Assembly: GCF_004022215.1 (NCBI RefSeq)
Contig: NZ_SAUZ01000010.1
Coordinates: forward strand, 1 to 64,000
Direction of reading: 5' to 3'
Source of the DNA: Paenirhodobacter populi
Lineage (GTDB): Bacteria > Pseudomonadota > Alphaproteobacteria > Rhodobacterales > Rhodobacteraceae
DNA: 64,000 nt
Position 1 is the first letter of the stretch; each line of letters opens with the position of its first letter. Shown piece by piece: positions 50,836 through 61,525 of the stretch. Made by a program: the position numbers and the translations under genes. The notes beneath the pieces are model-generated. The model was not told the origin of the DNA and searched no databases. It worked only from the letters and a program-made list of their open reading frames with translations.

Positions 50836-52130
50836 TGCTGACCCTTTTCGTCCTCTCCGCGCTGGTCGGGCTGATCGCCTTCACGCGGGTTCCCCTTGGT
50901 CTGGCGATGATGTTCGTCGGCACCGCTGGGATCGCCACGATCCATCCGCGCGGCTTCGGGGCGGCGCTGGCCATTTCCGAACAGCAGGTGATGAAGCTGG
51001 CGCTGAACTACCAGTTCTCGGTGCTGCCGCTGTTCATCCTGATGGGGGTGTTCATCGTCAAGGCGGGCTTGGCCGACGAGATGTTCGAGGCGGCGCGCCG
51101 CTGGCTCGGCCGGTTCCGCGGCGGGCTCGGCATGGCCACGATCATCGCCTGCGGCGGGTTTTCGGCGATGTGCGCCTCCTCCTCCGCCTCGACCGCGACG
51201 ATGGCCAAGATCTCGCTGCCCGAACTGGAAAAGGCGGGGTATGACAAGGGTTTCGCCGCCGGGTCCATCGCCGCGGGCGGCACGATGGGGGTGCTGATCC
51301 CGCCATCGGGCGCGCTGATCATCTATGCGCTGCTGACCCAGCAGAGCGTCAGCGCGCTGTTCGTCGCGGGGATCCTTCCGGGACTGGTGCAGGTGGTGAT
51401 CTATATCGGGGTGATGATGGCGATCGCCGCGCTGAAGCCCGACTGGGTGCCGGTCGGCACCCGCTACGGCCGGGCCGAGCGCTGGTCCGCGCTTGGCAAG
51501 ATCTGGGGCCTGCTGGTGCTGTTCGCGCTGATCATGGGCGGGCTGACGCGCGGCTGGTTTACCGCGACCGAGGCGGGCGGCATCGGTGCGGGCGGGGCGT
51601 TCCTGTTCCTCATCTTGCGCCGCAAGCTGACGTGGAAGGTTTTCGTCGACAGCATCGTCGAGGCGGCCAAGATCTCGACCATGATCTTCATCGTGGCGGC
51701 GGGGGCGCTGGTGCTGAACCAGTTCATCAACCTGTCGGGGATTTCGGGAAACACCATCCGGTTCATCCAGTCGCTCGACCTCAGCCCGATGATGATCGTG
51801 ATCTGTTTCGTGGTGTTCTACGTGGTGCTGGGCTGCCTGATGGACGGTTTCGCGATGATCTTCCTGACCGTGCCGATCATCGCCCCGATCATTCAGGGGC
51901 TGGGATTCGATCTGGTCTGGTGGGGGATCGTCACCGTTCTGGTGGTGGAGATCAGCCTGATCACCCCGCCGGTCGGGCTGAACGTCTTCATCCTGAAAGC
52001 GATGCTGCCAAGCCTGCCGGTGCAGCAGATCTTCAAGGGGATCGCCCCTTATGTGGCGGCGGATGTGCTGCGGCTGGCACTGCTGCTGGGCTTTCCGGCG
52101 CTGGCGCTATGGCTGCCCAGCATGATGTGA
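50835..52130 (+). CDS. dctM: TRAP transporter large permease subunit
   Basis: A 431-residue DctM with about twelve hydrophobic segments. It contains the typical FPLGLAMMFVG-like start, MCASSSASTATMAKI, GGTMGVLIPPSGALIIYA and ITPPVGLNVFILK segments. It forms the translocation channel with dctQ. It is the last gene on the plus strand of the aromatic cluster and is followed by a UUCG-type hairpin. Confidence 0.92.
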   Translation: MLTLFVLSALVGLIAFTRVPLGLAMMFVGTAGIATIHPRGFGAALAISEQQVMKLALNYQFSVLPLFILMGVFIVKAGLADEMFEAARRWLGRFRGGLGMATIIACGGFSAMCASSSASTATMAKISLPELEKAGYDKGFAAGSIAAGGTMGVLIPPSGALIIYALLTQQSVSALFVAGILPGLVQVVIYIGVMMAIAALKPDWVPVGTRYGRAERWSALGKIWGLLVLFALIMGGLTRGWFTATEAGGIGAGGAFLFLILRRKLTWKVFVDSIVEAAKISTMIFIVAAGALVLNQFINLSGISGNTIRFIQSLDLSPMMIVICFVVFYVVLGCLMDGFAMIFLTVPIIAPIIQGLGFDLVWWGIVTVLVVEISLITPPVGLNVFILKAMLPSLPVQQIFKGIAPYVAADVLRLALLLGFPALALWLPSMM

Positions 52131-52133
52131 TCC

Positions 52134-52151
52134 CTTCGCGCCTCGGGGCGC
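52134..52151 (+). terminator. Hairpin after dctM
   Basis: A 7-bp stem TCGCGCC/GGCGCGA closes a TCGG tetraloop, a stable loop type, 4 bp after the dctM stop. A second GC-rich repeat follows. This is the probable end of the TRAP operon. Confidence 0.55.
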
Positions 52152-52740
52152 GAGGGGGCGGCCCGGGGGGCCGTGACACCGGCGGTCTGCCACGCTGTCC
52201 CGATGCCGGCCCGGGATCCCCGGGCCGCAACGACGGAAGGCTTGCGCTGCGTCGATCCCCCGCCGTCTTGCCCCGGTCCCGTAACCCGTCCTCGGCGCGA
52301 CGATGCACCATGTGATCGATACGCTGACCACGCGCATCGTTGCGTAGGAATACGGGATGGATGAACGCCTGCCTTCAGGGTTGCTCTCGCAGAAGGATCA
52401 GCCCCTGCGCTGATGCCATATCTGAACCAGACCGGTCATCTGGCCTTGCCTCAGCGCCTCGTGCCGGTCCAGCCCGTCGAGGACGTATCCGAATTCGGCG
52501 ATCCACACCCGCCCGTTACGGATCGTGACGACCGGCCGCTCTCCCACCAGCGCGTGGGCCGAAGGCATGGGGCATCTGCCCCCCACTTCATCGCCGCCAG
52601 TACGGTAACGGGTTCGTCGTCTCGGCGCGGGACATCTTTGCCGCAAGGTGCCTTGCGTGGAAATGGCTGTTCTCGATCTGGAGCAGGATCCCGGACAGAC
52701 GTTCGCGCGGCTGTGCGTTGAAATCTAAGGCCGCCGATTC
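52152..52740. other. 589-bp degraded region, no intact gene
   Basis: No complete gene. Two short minus-strand stretches look like real coding ends: 52398-52560 (RPVVTIRNGRVWIAEFGYVL and EALRQGQMTGLVQIWHQ) and 52597-52740 (LSGILLQIENSHFHARHLA). I cannot assign either to a family. They lie beside an ABC ATPase remnant and suggest that an earlier sugar-utilisation locus stood here. Confidence 0.4.
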
Positions 52741-53083
52741 TATCGGGCGCGTGGCGCTGATCCGCCGCAAGGAACGCCCATCGCGCCTTCGTCGCGGGGT
52801 TTCCGGGATCGCCGGGCATGAACATGCTTGATGCCGCCATCTTCCCGGCCGGGGTGGTGCCGTCCGCCGGGGCGCGGCAGGGGATCTGGAAATCCCGGTG
52901 CGGCTGATCTCGCACGAGCTGGTCGGGGGGCAGGTCATCGTGCGTCTCGCGACGCCGGGCGGGGATCTGAGCGCCGTGATCGACCGCGAGGACGGCGGCG
53001 GCTTTGCCGTGGCGGACAGGGTTTCCCTTCCGGCGCACAAGCTTCATTTCTTCGGCGCGGATGGCCGGAGCGTTTCGCCCTAG
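52740..53083 (+). pseudogene. C-terminal remnant of a sugar ABC ATPase (UgpC/MalK type)
   Basis: Frames between about 52740 and 53083 read AFVAGFPGSPGMNMLDAAI, equivalent to the FVAGFIGSPxMN hinge of UgpC-type ATPases, and then, after a one- or two-base shift near 52870, a TOBE-like domain: LEIPVRLISHELVGG, VRLATPGGDLSAVID, VADRVSLPAHKLHFF. The nucleotide-binding domain is missing. The stop is at 53081-53083. It is a leftover between the TRAP operon and the convergent GntR gene. Confidence 0.7.
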
Positions 53084-53136
53084 CCCTGTCGGGGCAATCG
53101 CCCCCGGGCTGAAGGCGCGCCGCGCCCGGGTGCTGG

Positions 53137-53826
53137 TCAGGCGGCGGGCGTGTCCCCCTGACCGCGGAGCCATGCGGTCAGGCGCAGCCCCTCGGTCTCG
53201 TCATGTTCCCAGGCGGCGGCCGCGGCGGCTTCGGCATCGCCCGCGCGCAGCGCGGCGATCAGCGGCTGGTGCTGGGCGATGATATCCCCGGGGCCGGTCG
53301 CCACATGGGTGTTGCTGGTCGCGATGAACAGCCGGACCTGCTGTTCGACGATGCGGTATTGCGCGGCCAGCCGGCGGTGGCCGCTGCTGTCGATGATGAC
53401 CTGATGCAGGGCGAAATCGGCGTCGATCATCTCTTTCAGGTTGCCCGCCTCGCAGGCCGTCCTCAGCGCCGAGAATGCCGTTTCCAGCGCGGCGCGGATT
53501 TCCGGTTCCCGCCTTTGCGCCGCAAGCCGCGAGGCGAGGCTTTCGAGGCTGCCGCGCAGGGTCCATATCTCCCACACGTCATGCGGGGTGAGCGAGGCCA
53601 CCTGCCAGCCGGTATAGGGGATCTGCACCACGATCCCCTCGACCGTCAGGCGGTGCAGCGCGGTGCGCAGCGTCGCCCGCGCGACGCCAAGCTGATCGGC
53701 CAGCGCGATTTCCGTCAGCCGCTCGCCGGGGCGCGCCTCGCCCGACAGGATGAAGTCGCGCAGGTTGTCCGTGACGATGGATTCGGTCGACTGACGGGCG
53801 ACGGGGCGCAACTTGCTGAGCGACAT
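53137..53826 (-). CDS. GntR-family regulator (FadR/FCD type)
   Basis: A 229-residue regulator. The winged helix includes LTEIALADQLGVARATLRTALHRL near 37-60. The FCD domain follows with HQVIIDSSGHRRLAAQY and QHQPLIAALRAGD. It lies 58 bp after the first amidase gene in the same direction and is the last gene of the peptide-type operon, which it probably controls. A separate promoter in the 58-bp gap is possible. Confidence 0.88.
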   Translation of the reverse strand: MSLSKLRPVARQSTESIVTDNLRDFILSGEARPGERLTEIALADQLGVARATLRTALHRLTVEGIVVQIPYTGWQVASLTPHDVWEIWTLRGSLESLASRLAAQRREPEIRAALETAFSALRTACEAGNLKEMIDADFALHQVIIDSSGHRRLAAQYRIVEQQVRLFIATSNTHVATGPGDIIAQHQPLIAALRAGDAEAAAAAAWEHDETEGLRLTAWLRGQGDTPAA

Positions 53827-53884
53827 GGAACCTCTTTCATCGCCGGGGCGTCCCCGGCGCGGTTATGGCACCGCAACGCCCGGG

Positions 53885-55303
53885 CTAGGGCTGCGGTTCG
53901 GCGATCGACACCGGCGTGCCGCGCGCCTCGATCGATTCTGCGGCCGCGAGGGCTATATCCTCGCGATACCGGCCGGCGACGATCTGGATCCCGACAGGGG
54001 TTCCATCCGCCGTCAGCCCGGTGTTGAGCGTCAGCGCAGGCAGGCCGTTGACCGGCAGGCCGATCATCGACATCTGCGCATCCCATACCCGCCGGTAATC
54101 CGCCGCGCTGCGAAGGTCAAGATCGTCGGCAAAGGGCAGCTCGGCGCAGGGCGGCAGCAGGACGACCGGATAGCTTTCGGTGAATTCGCACCAGGCCCGG
54201 GCGATGCCGATGCGCTGGCTCAGCGCGGCGGAGAATTCCGGCAGCCCGATCGACAGCGCGAAATCCCGTTGCCCGGCAAGGGCGGCGATGGCGCCGGGGT
54301 CGCCCTCGCGGTCGGCGGCGGCGACCAGACCGGCGTAATCGTCGCCCATCCACAGGGTCAGCTGCACGGCGACGGCCTCGCGGATCGGCGGCAGGGCGTC
54401 CAGTTCGTCCACCTGCCAGCCGGCATCGCGCAGCCTTGCCGCCGCGTCGAGAAGCGCCTGTTGCAGCTCGGGCGCGGTGTCCATTCCGTCGGGCTTCAGG
54501 CAGAGCGCCGCCCGCCGCGGCACGGCGGGGCCGGACAGCGGCACGGGCACGGACCACGGGTCCTGCGGATCGGTCTTCGCCATCGCCGTGAAGGCCAGCC
54601 GCAGGTCGTCCACGCTGCGGGCCAGCGGTCCGGACACGGCCATGATCTGGCCGCCGATGGTGCGGTTCTTGCCGGTGGCGTTATGCGCGGCGATCCGCCC
54701 GATGGTGGGGCGCAGCCCGTGCACGCCGCAGGCATAGGCCGGATAGCGCACCGATCCGGCGATGTCGGTGCCATGCCCGATCGAGCCGATCCCCGCCGCC
54801 ACCGCCGCCCCCGCGCCACCCGAGGATCCGCCGGGCGTCAGCGCCCTGTTGCGCGGGTTGAAGGTATGGCCATGCAGCAGGTTTCCGGTGAACCAGCGAT
54901 AGCTGAACGCCGGCGTGTTGGTCCGCCCCAGCGACACCGCCCCCGCGCCCAGAAGGTTCGCCACCACCGGATTGTGGGTTTTCGCGATCAGGTCCTTTTG
55001 CGCCTTCAGCCCGTTCGTCGTGGCATAGCCGATCTGATCGACATTGACCTTGATGGTGATCGGCACGCCGGCCAGAACGCCGGGATCGCGGCCCTGCGCC
55101 ACCGCCGCATCGACGGCGGCCGCGGCCGCCAGCGTATCCTCGGGCCGGCATTCGATCACCGCGTTGATCGCCGGATTCACGGCATCAAGCCGGCCAAGCG
55201 CGGATTTCGCGACCTCGGTCGCCGAGACGGTGCCCGCGCGGACCAATGCGGCGATACGGCTGGCGGGCAGGCTCCAGAGCGGGCCTTCGGGTGTGGATGT
55301 CAT
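53885..55303 (-). CDS. Amidase-signature enzyme (paralogue 1)
   Basis: A 472-residue amidase with the complete Ser-cisSer-Lys triad: K85 (ITIKVN), S160 (TPGGSSGG) and nucleophile S184 (TDIAGSVRYPA); the 24-residue spacing of the two Ser matches the family. There is no signal peptide. It follows ggt by 26 bp. The second amidase at 56948 is clearly paralogous over its whole length. Together with Ggt, an M81 peptidase and a Dpp transporter they suggest breakdown of an amide- or gamma-glutamyl-containing compound. The particular amide is unknown. Confidence 0.9.
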   Translation of the reverse strand: MTSTPEGPLWSLPASRIAALVRAGTVSATEVAKSALGRLDAVNPAINAVIECRPEDTLAAAAAVDAAVAQGRDPGVLAGVPITIKVNVDQIGYATTNGLKAQKDLIAKTHNPVVANLLGAGAVSLGRTNTPAFSYRWFTGNLLHGHTFNPRNRALTPGGSSGGAGAAVAAGIGSIGHGTDIAGSVRYPAYACGVHGLRPTIGRIAAHNATGKNRTIGGQIMAVSGPLARSVDDLRLAFTAMAKTDPQDPWSVPVPLSGPAVPRRAALCLKPDGMDTAPELQQALLDAAARLRDAGWQVDELDALPPIREAVAVQLTLWMGDDYAGLVAAADREGDPGAIAALAGQRDFALSIGLPEFSAALSQRIGIARAWCEFTESYPVVLLPPCAELPFADDLDLRSAADYRRVWDAQMSMIGLPVNGLPALTLNTGLTADGTPVGIQIVAGRYREDIALAAAESIEARGTPVSIAEPQP

Positions 55304-55329
55304 CTTGCGACTCCGTTGGTTTCAATCTC

Positions 55330-56928
55330 TCAGGGCAGCAGCGGTTCGCCTTCGGCGACCGCATCGGACCACAGATGCCAGGGTTCCGCCATGCCTTCGT
55401 TCACGCCGTTCCGGCGGCGCACGGCGCCAAGCGTGGTGAAGCTGTTCGGATGCAGCATCCGCTCGCTCAGCACCACCGGAAAGTCCGCGGCCAGCGCGGC
55501 AAGGGTTTCCGCCCCCAGCCGCGCATCCGCCACCACCACCGGCGGGGCCGACAGGTCGTAGCGCGGCGCGGCGATGGCCTGTTCCAGATCGTAGCCGTAA
55601 TCCGCCACATGGATCAGCGCCTGAAACACGGCGGGCAGGATCTTGCGCCCGCCCGAGCCGCCGATGGCGATCACGTCACCGTCCGGGCCGGTCATCATCA
55701 TCGGCGTGTAATTCGCCAGCGCCTTTTTCGCCGGGCCGATGGCATTCACCCGTCCGGGGCGCGGGTCGAACCAGTTCACCCCGTTGTTGAGCAGGATCCC
55801 CGTCTGCGGCGACACCACGCCCGAGCCGAACAGCGACAGCAGCGTCTGCGTCAGCGATACCGCCATGCCGTCGCGGTCGATGACGCTGAAATGGGTGGTG
55901 CAGCTGGGCAAGGTGCGCTCGGCCCCGTCGCCAAGCTGGCTGAAACGATGCTCCCACGCCTGCGCCATCGCCTTGCAGCTGGCGACGACCTCGGCGGGGG
56001 TGGGGGCGCCCGCGGGCTTCGCGCGGCCGGACAGAAGCCGCAGCGCCAGCGCCACGGTGACGCCGCCGTTCAGCTCGGGCACCAGATGGAGCATGTGCTC
56101 GCGGTAGGGTTCGGTCTTCGCGGGGGCCTCGACGGCGGTGAATCCGGCCAGATCCGCGGCGGTCAGGTAGCCCCCCGCCGCCTGCACATCGGCGGCCAGC
56201 GCCGCGGCGATCTCGCCGGTATAAAGCGCCTCGGGCCCGTCTTCGGCGATCTGGCGCAGGCTGCGGGCCAGCGCCGGGTTCGACAGCCGCGCGACCCGGC
56301 CCGTCACCGCGGCGGGGGCCGAGGGCGGTAGCCCGCCCGGCAGGAACCACGCGGCGCAGGCCTCGTTCCGGCGCAGCCGCGCCATGTCCTGCGCGATCCA
56401 CAGGGTGGTGTGGGCATCGACGATGGGGCCCGCCTCGGCCAGACGGATCGACGGGGCGACCAGATCGGCCCAGGACAGGCGGCCGAACCGCGCATGCGCC
56501 GCCCCGAGCCCGTGCAGCAGGCCCGGGATGCAGACGGATTTCGCGCCGATCACATTGCGGTCTTCCAGCACGTTCGGCCAGCCGAAAAGATCGCCGTCCT
56601 TGCCCTCGACCAGCGGGAAATCGGCCGGGTCCAGCCCGGCGGGCGACCGCGCCCCCGCGTCGATCGTGGTGACCGGCCCGTCCGGGGGGCGCACCAGCAT
56701 CGCGCCCACGCCGCCGATGCCGCTCATCCACGGTTCGAGCACGCCGATGGCGAAGGAGACCGCGACGGCGGCATCGACGGCGCTGCCGCCCGCGGCAAGG
56801 ATTTCGGCCCCGACATGGGCGGCCTGCCGGTTGTGGGCGGTGACGATGCCCCTGTCGCTGCGCGTCGCGGGCTTGGTCAGGCGCAGGCCGCGCGACAGGT
56901 TCGGGGATCGGATATCGGTGAGGGTCAT
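55330..56928 (-). CDS. ggt: Gamma-glutamyltransferase
   Basis: A 532-residue N-terminal-nucleophile hydrolase precursor. It should self-cleave before T344 in SCTTHFSVI, giving large and small subunits; the small subunit shows GILLNNGVNWF and GGSGGRKILPAV, the latter corresponding to the oxyanion and glutamyl-binding loop. The ATG at 56928 is chosen because upstream codons overlap the amidase gene. No secretory signal is visible, so it appears cytoplasmic, unlike typical periplasmic Ggt. It would remove gamma-glutamyl groups from an imported conjugate. Confidence 0.9.
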   Translation of the reverse strand: MTLTDIRSPNLSRGLRLTKPATRSDRGIVTAHNRQAAHVGAEILAAGGSAVDAAVAVSFAIGVLEPWMSGIGGVGAMLVRPPDGPVTTIDAGARSPAGLDPADFPLVEGKDGDLFGWPNVLEDRNVIGAKSVCIPGLLHGLGAAHARFGRLSWADLVAPSIRLAEAGPIVDAHTTLWIAQDMARLRRNEACAAWFLPGGLPPSAPAAVTGRVARLSNPALARSLRQIAEDGPEALYTGEIAAALAADVQAAGGYLTAADLAGFTAVEAPAKTEPYREHMLHLVPELNGGVTVALALRLLSGRAKPAGAPTPAEVVASCKAMAQAWEHRFSQLGDGAERTLPSCTTHFSVIDRDGMAVSLTQTLLSLFGSGVVSPQTGILLNNGVNWFDPRPGRVNAIGPAKKALANYTPMMMTGPDGDVIAIGGSGGRKILPAVFQALIHVADYGYDLEQAIAAPRYDLSAPPVVVADARLGAETLAALAADFPVVLSERMLHPNSFTTLGAVRRRNGVNEGMAEPWHLWSDAVAEGEPLLP

Positions 56929-56947
56929 TTGGGGTCCGGAAGATCGT

Positions 56948-58342
56948 TCAGATGGAAACGGGGTCGATGGGGGCGGGCGGGGCGCCACGATCCGCGATCG
57001 CCTCGCCGGCGGCAAGGCAGAACTCCTCTCGCCCGCGTCCGGCAAGGATCTGCACGCCCACGGGTGCGGTGCCGGAAAGGCCGGTGGAAACGGTCATCGC
57101 CGGCATGCCGATGGCGGGCGGGCCGGCCATGAAATACTGCTGCTCGGTCAGCCAGGCGAAGCCGTTCTTCAGATCGGCATCCACCTCGAACGGCAGTTGC
57201 GACGAGGGCGGCATCAGCAGCACCGGGAAGGTTTCAAAAAACGCCGCCCATTCGCGCACCAGCGCCGCGCGACGGGTCAGCGCATCGCCGAATTCGGTCA
57301 GCCCGACCGGGCCGATCCAGTCCACCGCGCCGCGCATGGCGAAGATCGCGCCGGGGTCGCCCTCGGCCTCGGCCGCCGCTACGATGCGTTCGGGCGCGTC
57401 CGCGACCCACAGAAGGTGCATGATCCGGCTGGCTTCCTTCAGGGGCGGGATGGCGTCGAGTTCCACCACCGTCCAGCCCGCGTCGGCCAGCCGTTCGGCC
57501 GCGTCGCGCAGCGCGGCCTCGACCTCGGGGGCGGTGTCGATGCCCTCGGGATGGGCGCAGAAGGCGGCGAGACGGGGATCGTGCGGGGCGGCCGGAGCCT
57601 CGAAATACCACGGGTCGCGGGTGTCGCGCCCGGCCATCGCCTGAAATCCCAGCCGCACGTCCTGCACGGTGCGGGCGAGGGGACCCTGCACCGACATGAG
57701 CTGAAACCCGATGGAACGGTCCGGCCCGGTGGCGTTGAAGGTCGCGACGCGGCCAAGCCCGGGGCGCAGCCCGTGGATGCCGCAGGCATAGGCCGGATAG
57801 CGGACCGAGCCGCCGATGTCGTTCCCGTGCCCGATGCAGCCGATGCCCGCGGCGGTGGCCGCCGCCGCCCCGCCCGAGGACCCGCCCGGCGTCAGCCGCG
57901 GATCGCGCGGGTTCAGGGTGGCGCCGTGCAGCTGGTTGTCGGTGAAATAGCGCGCGCTGAAGGCCGGTGTGTTGGTCCGCCCCAGCAGCACCGCCCCGGC
58001 ACGCAGGAAATTGTCCACCACCGGGTTGTTTTCCGTGGCGATCAGGCCGGCCTTGCCGCGCAGCCCGTTCGAGGTGGCGTAGCCCGCCTGATCGATGTTG
58101 ATCTTGATCGTCACCGGCACCCCGGCGAGCGGGCCGAGGGCCGCCCCCGCGGCGATCCGGGCATCGACGGCGGCGGCCTGCGCCAGCACATCCTCGGGGT
58201 TGTGATCGACGACGGCGTTGAGCGCCGGATTGACCGCCGCCAGCCGGGCCAGCGCGGCCTCGGCCACCTCGGTGGCGGAGGCCTGTTTCAGCCGGATCAG
58301 GTTCGCGGTCTGCGCCGCGGAAAGGCGCCAGAGTTCGGTCAT
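56948..58342 (-). CDS. Amidase-signature enzyme (paralogue 2)
   Basis: A 464-residue amidase with K80 (VTIKIN), S155 (TPGGSSGG) and S179 (NDIGGSVRYPA) as the triad. It resembles the amidase at 53885 along its length, including the GRTNTPAFS and HGLRPxxGR regions, so the two probably arose by duplication and now differ in substrate range. It starts 10 bp after the M81 gene and ends 19 bp before ggt. Confidence 0.9.
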   Translation of the reverse strand: MTELWRLSAAQTANLIRLKQASATEVAEAALARLAAVNPALNAVVDHNPEDVLAQAAAVDARIAAGAALGPLAGVPVTIKINIDQAGYATSNGLRGKAGLIATENNPVVDNFLRAGAVLLGRTNTPAFSARYFTDNQLHGATLNPRDPRLTPGGSSGGAAAATAAGIGCIGHGNDIGGSVRYPAYACGIHGLRPGLGRVATFNATGPDRSIGFQLMSVQGPLARTVQDVRLGFQAMAGRDTRDPWYFEAPAAPHDPRLAAFCAHPEGIDTAPEVEAALRDAAERLADAGWTVVELDAIPPLKEASRIMHLLWVADAPERIVAAAEAEGDPGAIFAMRGAVDWIGPVGLTEFGDALTRRAALVREWAAFFETFPVLLMPPSSQLPFEVDADLKNGFAWLTEQQYFMAGPPAIGMPAMTVSTGLSGTAPVGVQILAGRGREEFCLAAGEAIADRGAPPAPIDPVSI

Positions 58343-58352
58343 CGGTCTGTCC

Positions 58353-59867
58353 TCAGGCCTGTTCGGGGGTTCTGGTTTCGGCGAAGCTCGGCCCGCCCGG
58401 CATCAGCCGCAGGTCGTCGGGCAGGTGCTTCCACGTCCAGTCGGTGGCGCGCATCATCATCGCGCCCGGCGCGACGGCGGTCAGGATTTCCCCGGCAATG
58501 GGGCCGAAATCGGCGCGGAAGTGGATCGCGCTTTTCACCACGACGATATCCATCGCCTCGGGGTCGATGCCGAGGTAGCGGAACATCTCGCGGTCGGCCA
58601 TCTGCACCTTGGCCGAGGCGACGACGATCCGCACGCCCCCGTGCCGCAGGCAGGCCGAGGGGCCAAGATCCATGTCCAGTTCGCCGAAATAGGGGCCGTG
58701 GGTGCGCAGACGGCCATCCGAGACCGCCTCGACGGTGAAGGTCTCGCGCAGGGGGCTGTCGCCCGCGATCGGCGCGCGGCCGCCGAGGTCGAGCGTGACC
58801 TGCGCGCCGACGCCCGCCTGCTGCGCCGCCTGCGCCGCCGCCGGATCGAAGATCGCGCCGACCGCGGCCGAGGGAACGTCATGCGCGATCAGCGCCCTGA
58901 GGATGCCCATCGTGTCCGAACTGCCGCCCGCGCCGGGATTGTCCTGCGCATCGGCGATGACCACCGGGCGCACGCCCCCGGCGTTCAGCGCCAGCGCCTT
59001 TTCCACCACCGCATCGGGATCATAGAGCGGGCCGGAAAATGCCGTCTCCGCCGCAAGGACCTGCGCGTAAAGCGCATCCGCCGCCGCCTGCGCCTGTCCG
59101 GGCGTGTCGCCATAGGCCCAGACGACGGGGCTGCATTCGGGGAAATCGGCGGCGGCGAAGCCCATCGCGTAGGAAATCGAGGGCACGGCGGTTTCCGCCT
59201 CGATCGCCGCGAGGCCTTCGTAAAGCCCCTTGGCGGGCTGTTCCCCGGTCGCCTGCCAGCAGATCGGCATCATGTAGGGGATGCGGTGCGCGGCCTTGGC
59301 AAAGGGCGCGCCCGCCACGCGGCGTTCCAGCAGCCGATGGGCGCGGCGGCCCGTCTCGGCCATGTCGACATGCGGATAGGTGCGGAAGGCGACCAGCGCA
59401 TCGGCAAGGTCGATCATCCTTTGCGTCACATTCGCATGCAGGTCGAGACTGACGATCACCGGAATGTCGGTCACCGCGCGGATCCGGGCGAGCAGCTCCC
59501 CCTCGCCGTCAAAGACGTGTTCCGCCACCATCGCACCGTGCAGGTCCAGATAGATGGCATCGGCGGGCAGGGCGGCGCGGATCCCGGCGACGATCTCGCC
59601 CGCGATCCGTTCGTAGGTGTCCCGCGCCACGAAGCCCGAGGGGCAGGCCGCCGTCCACAGGATCGGGACGATCTCGTCCCCCGCCGCCCGCGCCGCGTTC
59701 AGGAAACCCGCGCCGGGGATGTTCGCGGTCGGCACCAGCGCCTTCAGCACGTCGGCGCCGCGGCTCAGCGGGGGGAAGCCGCCGCCGTGGGCAAAGGCCG
59801 CGTCATCGGCCAGATCCGGGGCAAAGGTGTTGGTTTCGTGCTGAAACCCGGCAAAGATGATGCGCAT
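58353..59867 (-). CDS. M81-family metallopeptidase (MlrC-like)
   Basis: A 504-residue protein of the family named after MlrC, which degrades microcystin fragments. The N-terminal GFQHETNTFAP is the family signature with a metal His/Glu. YLDLHGAMVAEH and VSLDLHANVT give further metal and catalytic candidates, and a SSDTMGILRAL segment follows. It begins 18 bp after the ATPase stop. Family members are often encoded beside Dpp-type transporters, and many may act on small cyclic or amide compounds rather than peptides. Substrate not known. Confidence 0.88.
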   Translation of the reverse strand: MRIIFAGFQHETNTFAPDLADDAAFAHGGGFPPLSRGADVLKALVPTANIPGAGFLNAARAAGDEIVPILWTAACPSGFVARDTYERIAGEIVAGIRAALPADAIYLDLHGAMVAEHVFDGEGELLARIRAVTDIPVIVSLDLHANVTQRMIDLADALVAFRTYPHVDMAETGRRAHRLLERRVAGAPFAKAAHRIPYMMPICWQATGEQPAKGLYEGLAAIEAETAVPSISYAMGFAAADFPECSPVVWAYGDTPGQAQAAADALYAQVLAAETAFSGPLYDPDAVVEKALALNAGGVRPVVIADAQDNPGAGGSSDTMGILRALIAHDVPSAAVGAIFDPAAAQAAQQAGVGAQVTLDLGGRAPIAGDSPLRETFTVEAVSDGRLRTHGPYFGELDMDLGPSACLRHGGVRIVVASAKVQMADREMFRYLGIDPEAMDIVVVKSAIHFRADFGPIAGEILTAVAPGAMMMRATDWTWKHLPDDLRLMPGGPSFAETRTPEQA

Positions 59868-59885
59868 GTCCTGTCCTTCCTGTCG

Positions 59886-61514
<1,629 letters not shown>

Positions 61515-61525
61515 CCTGTCGCTCC

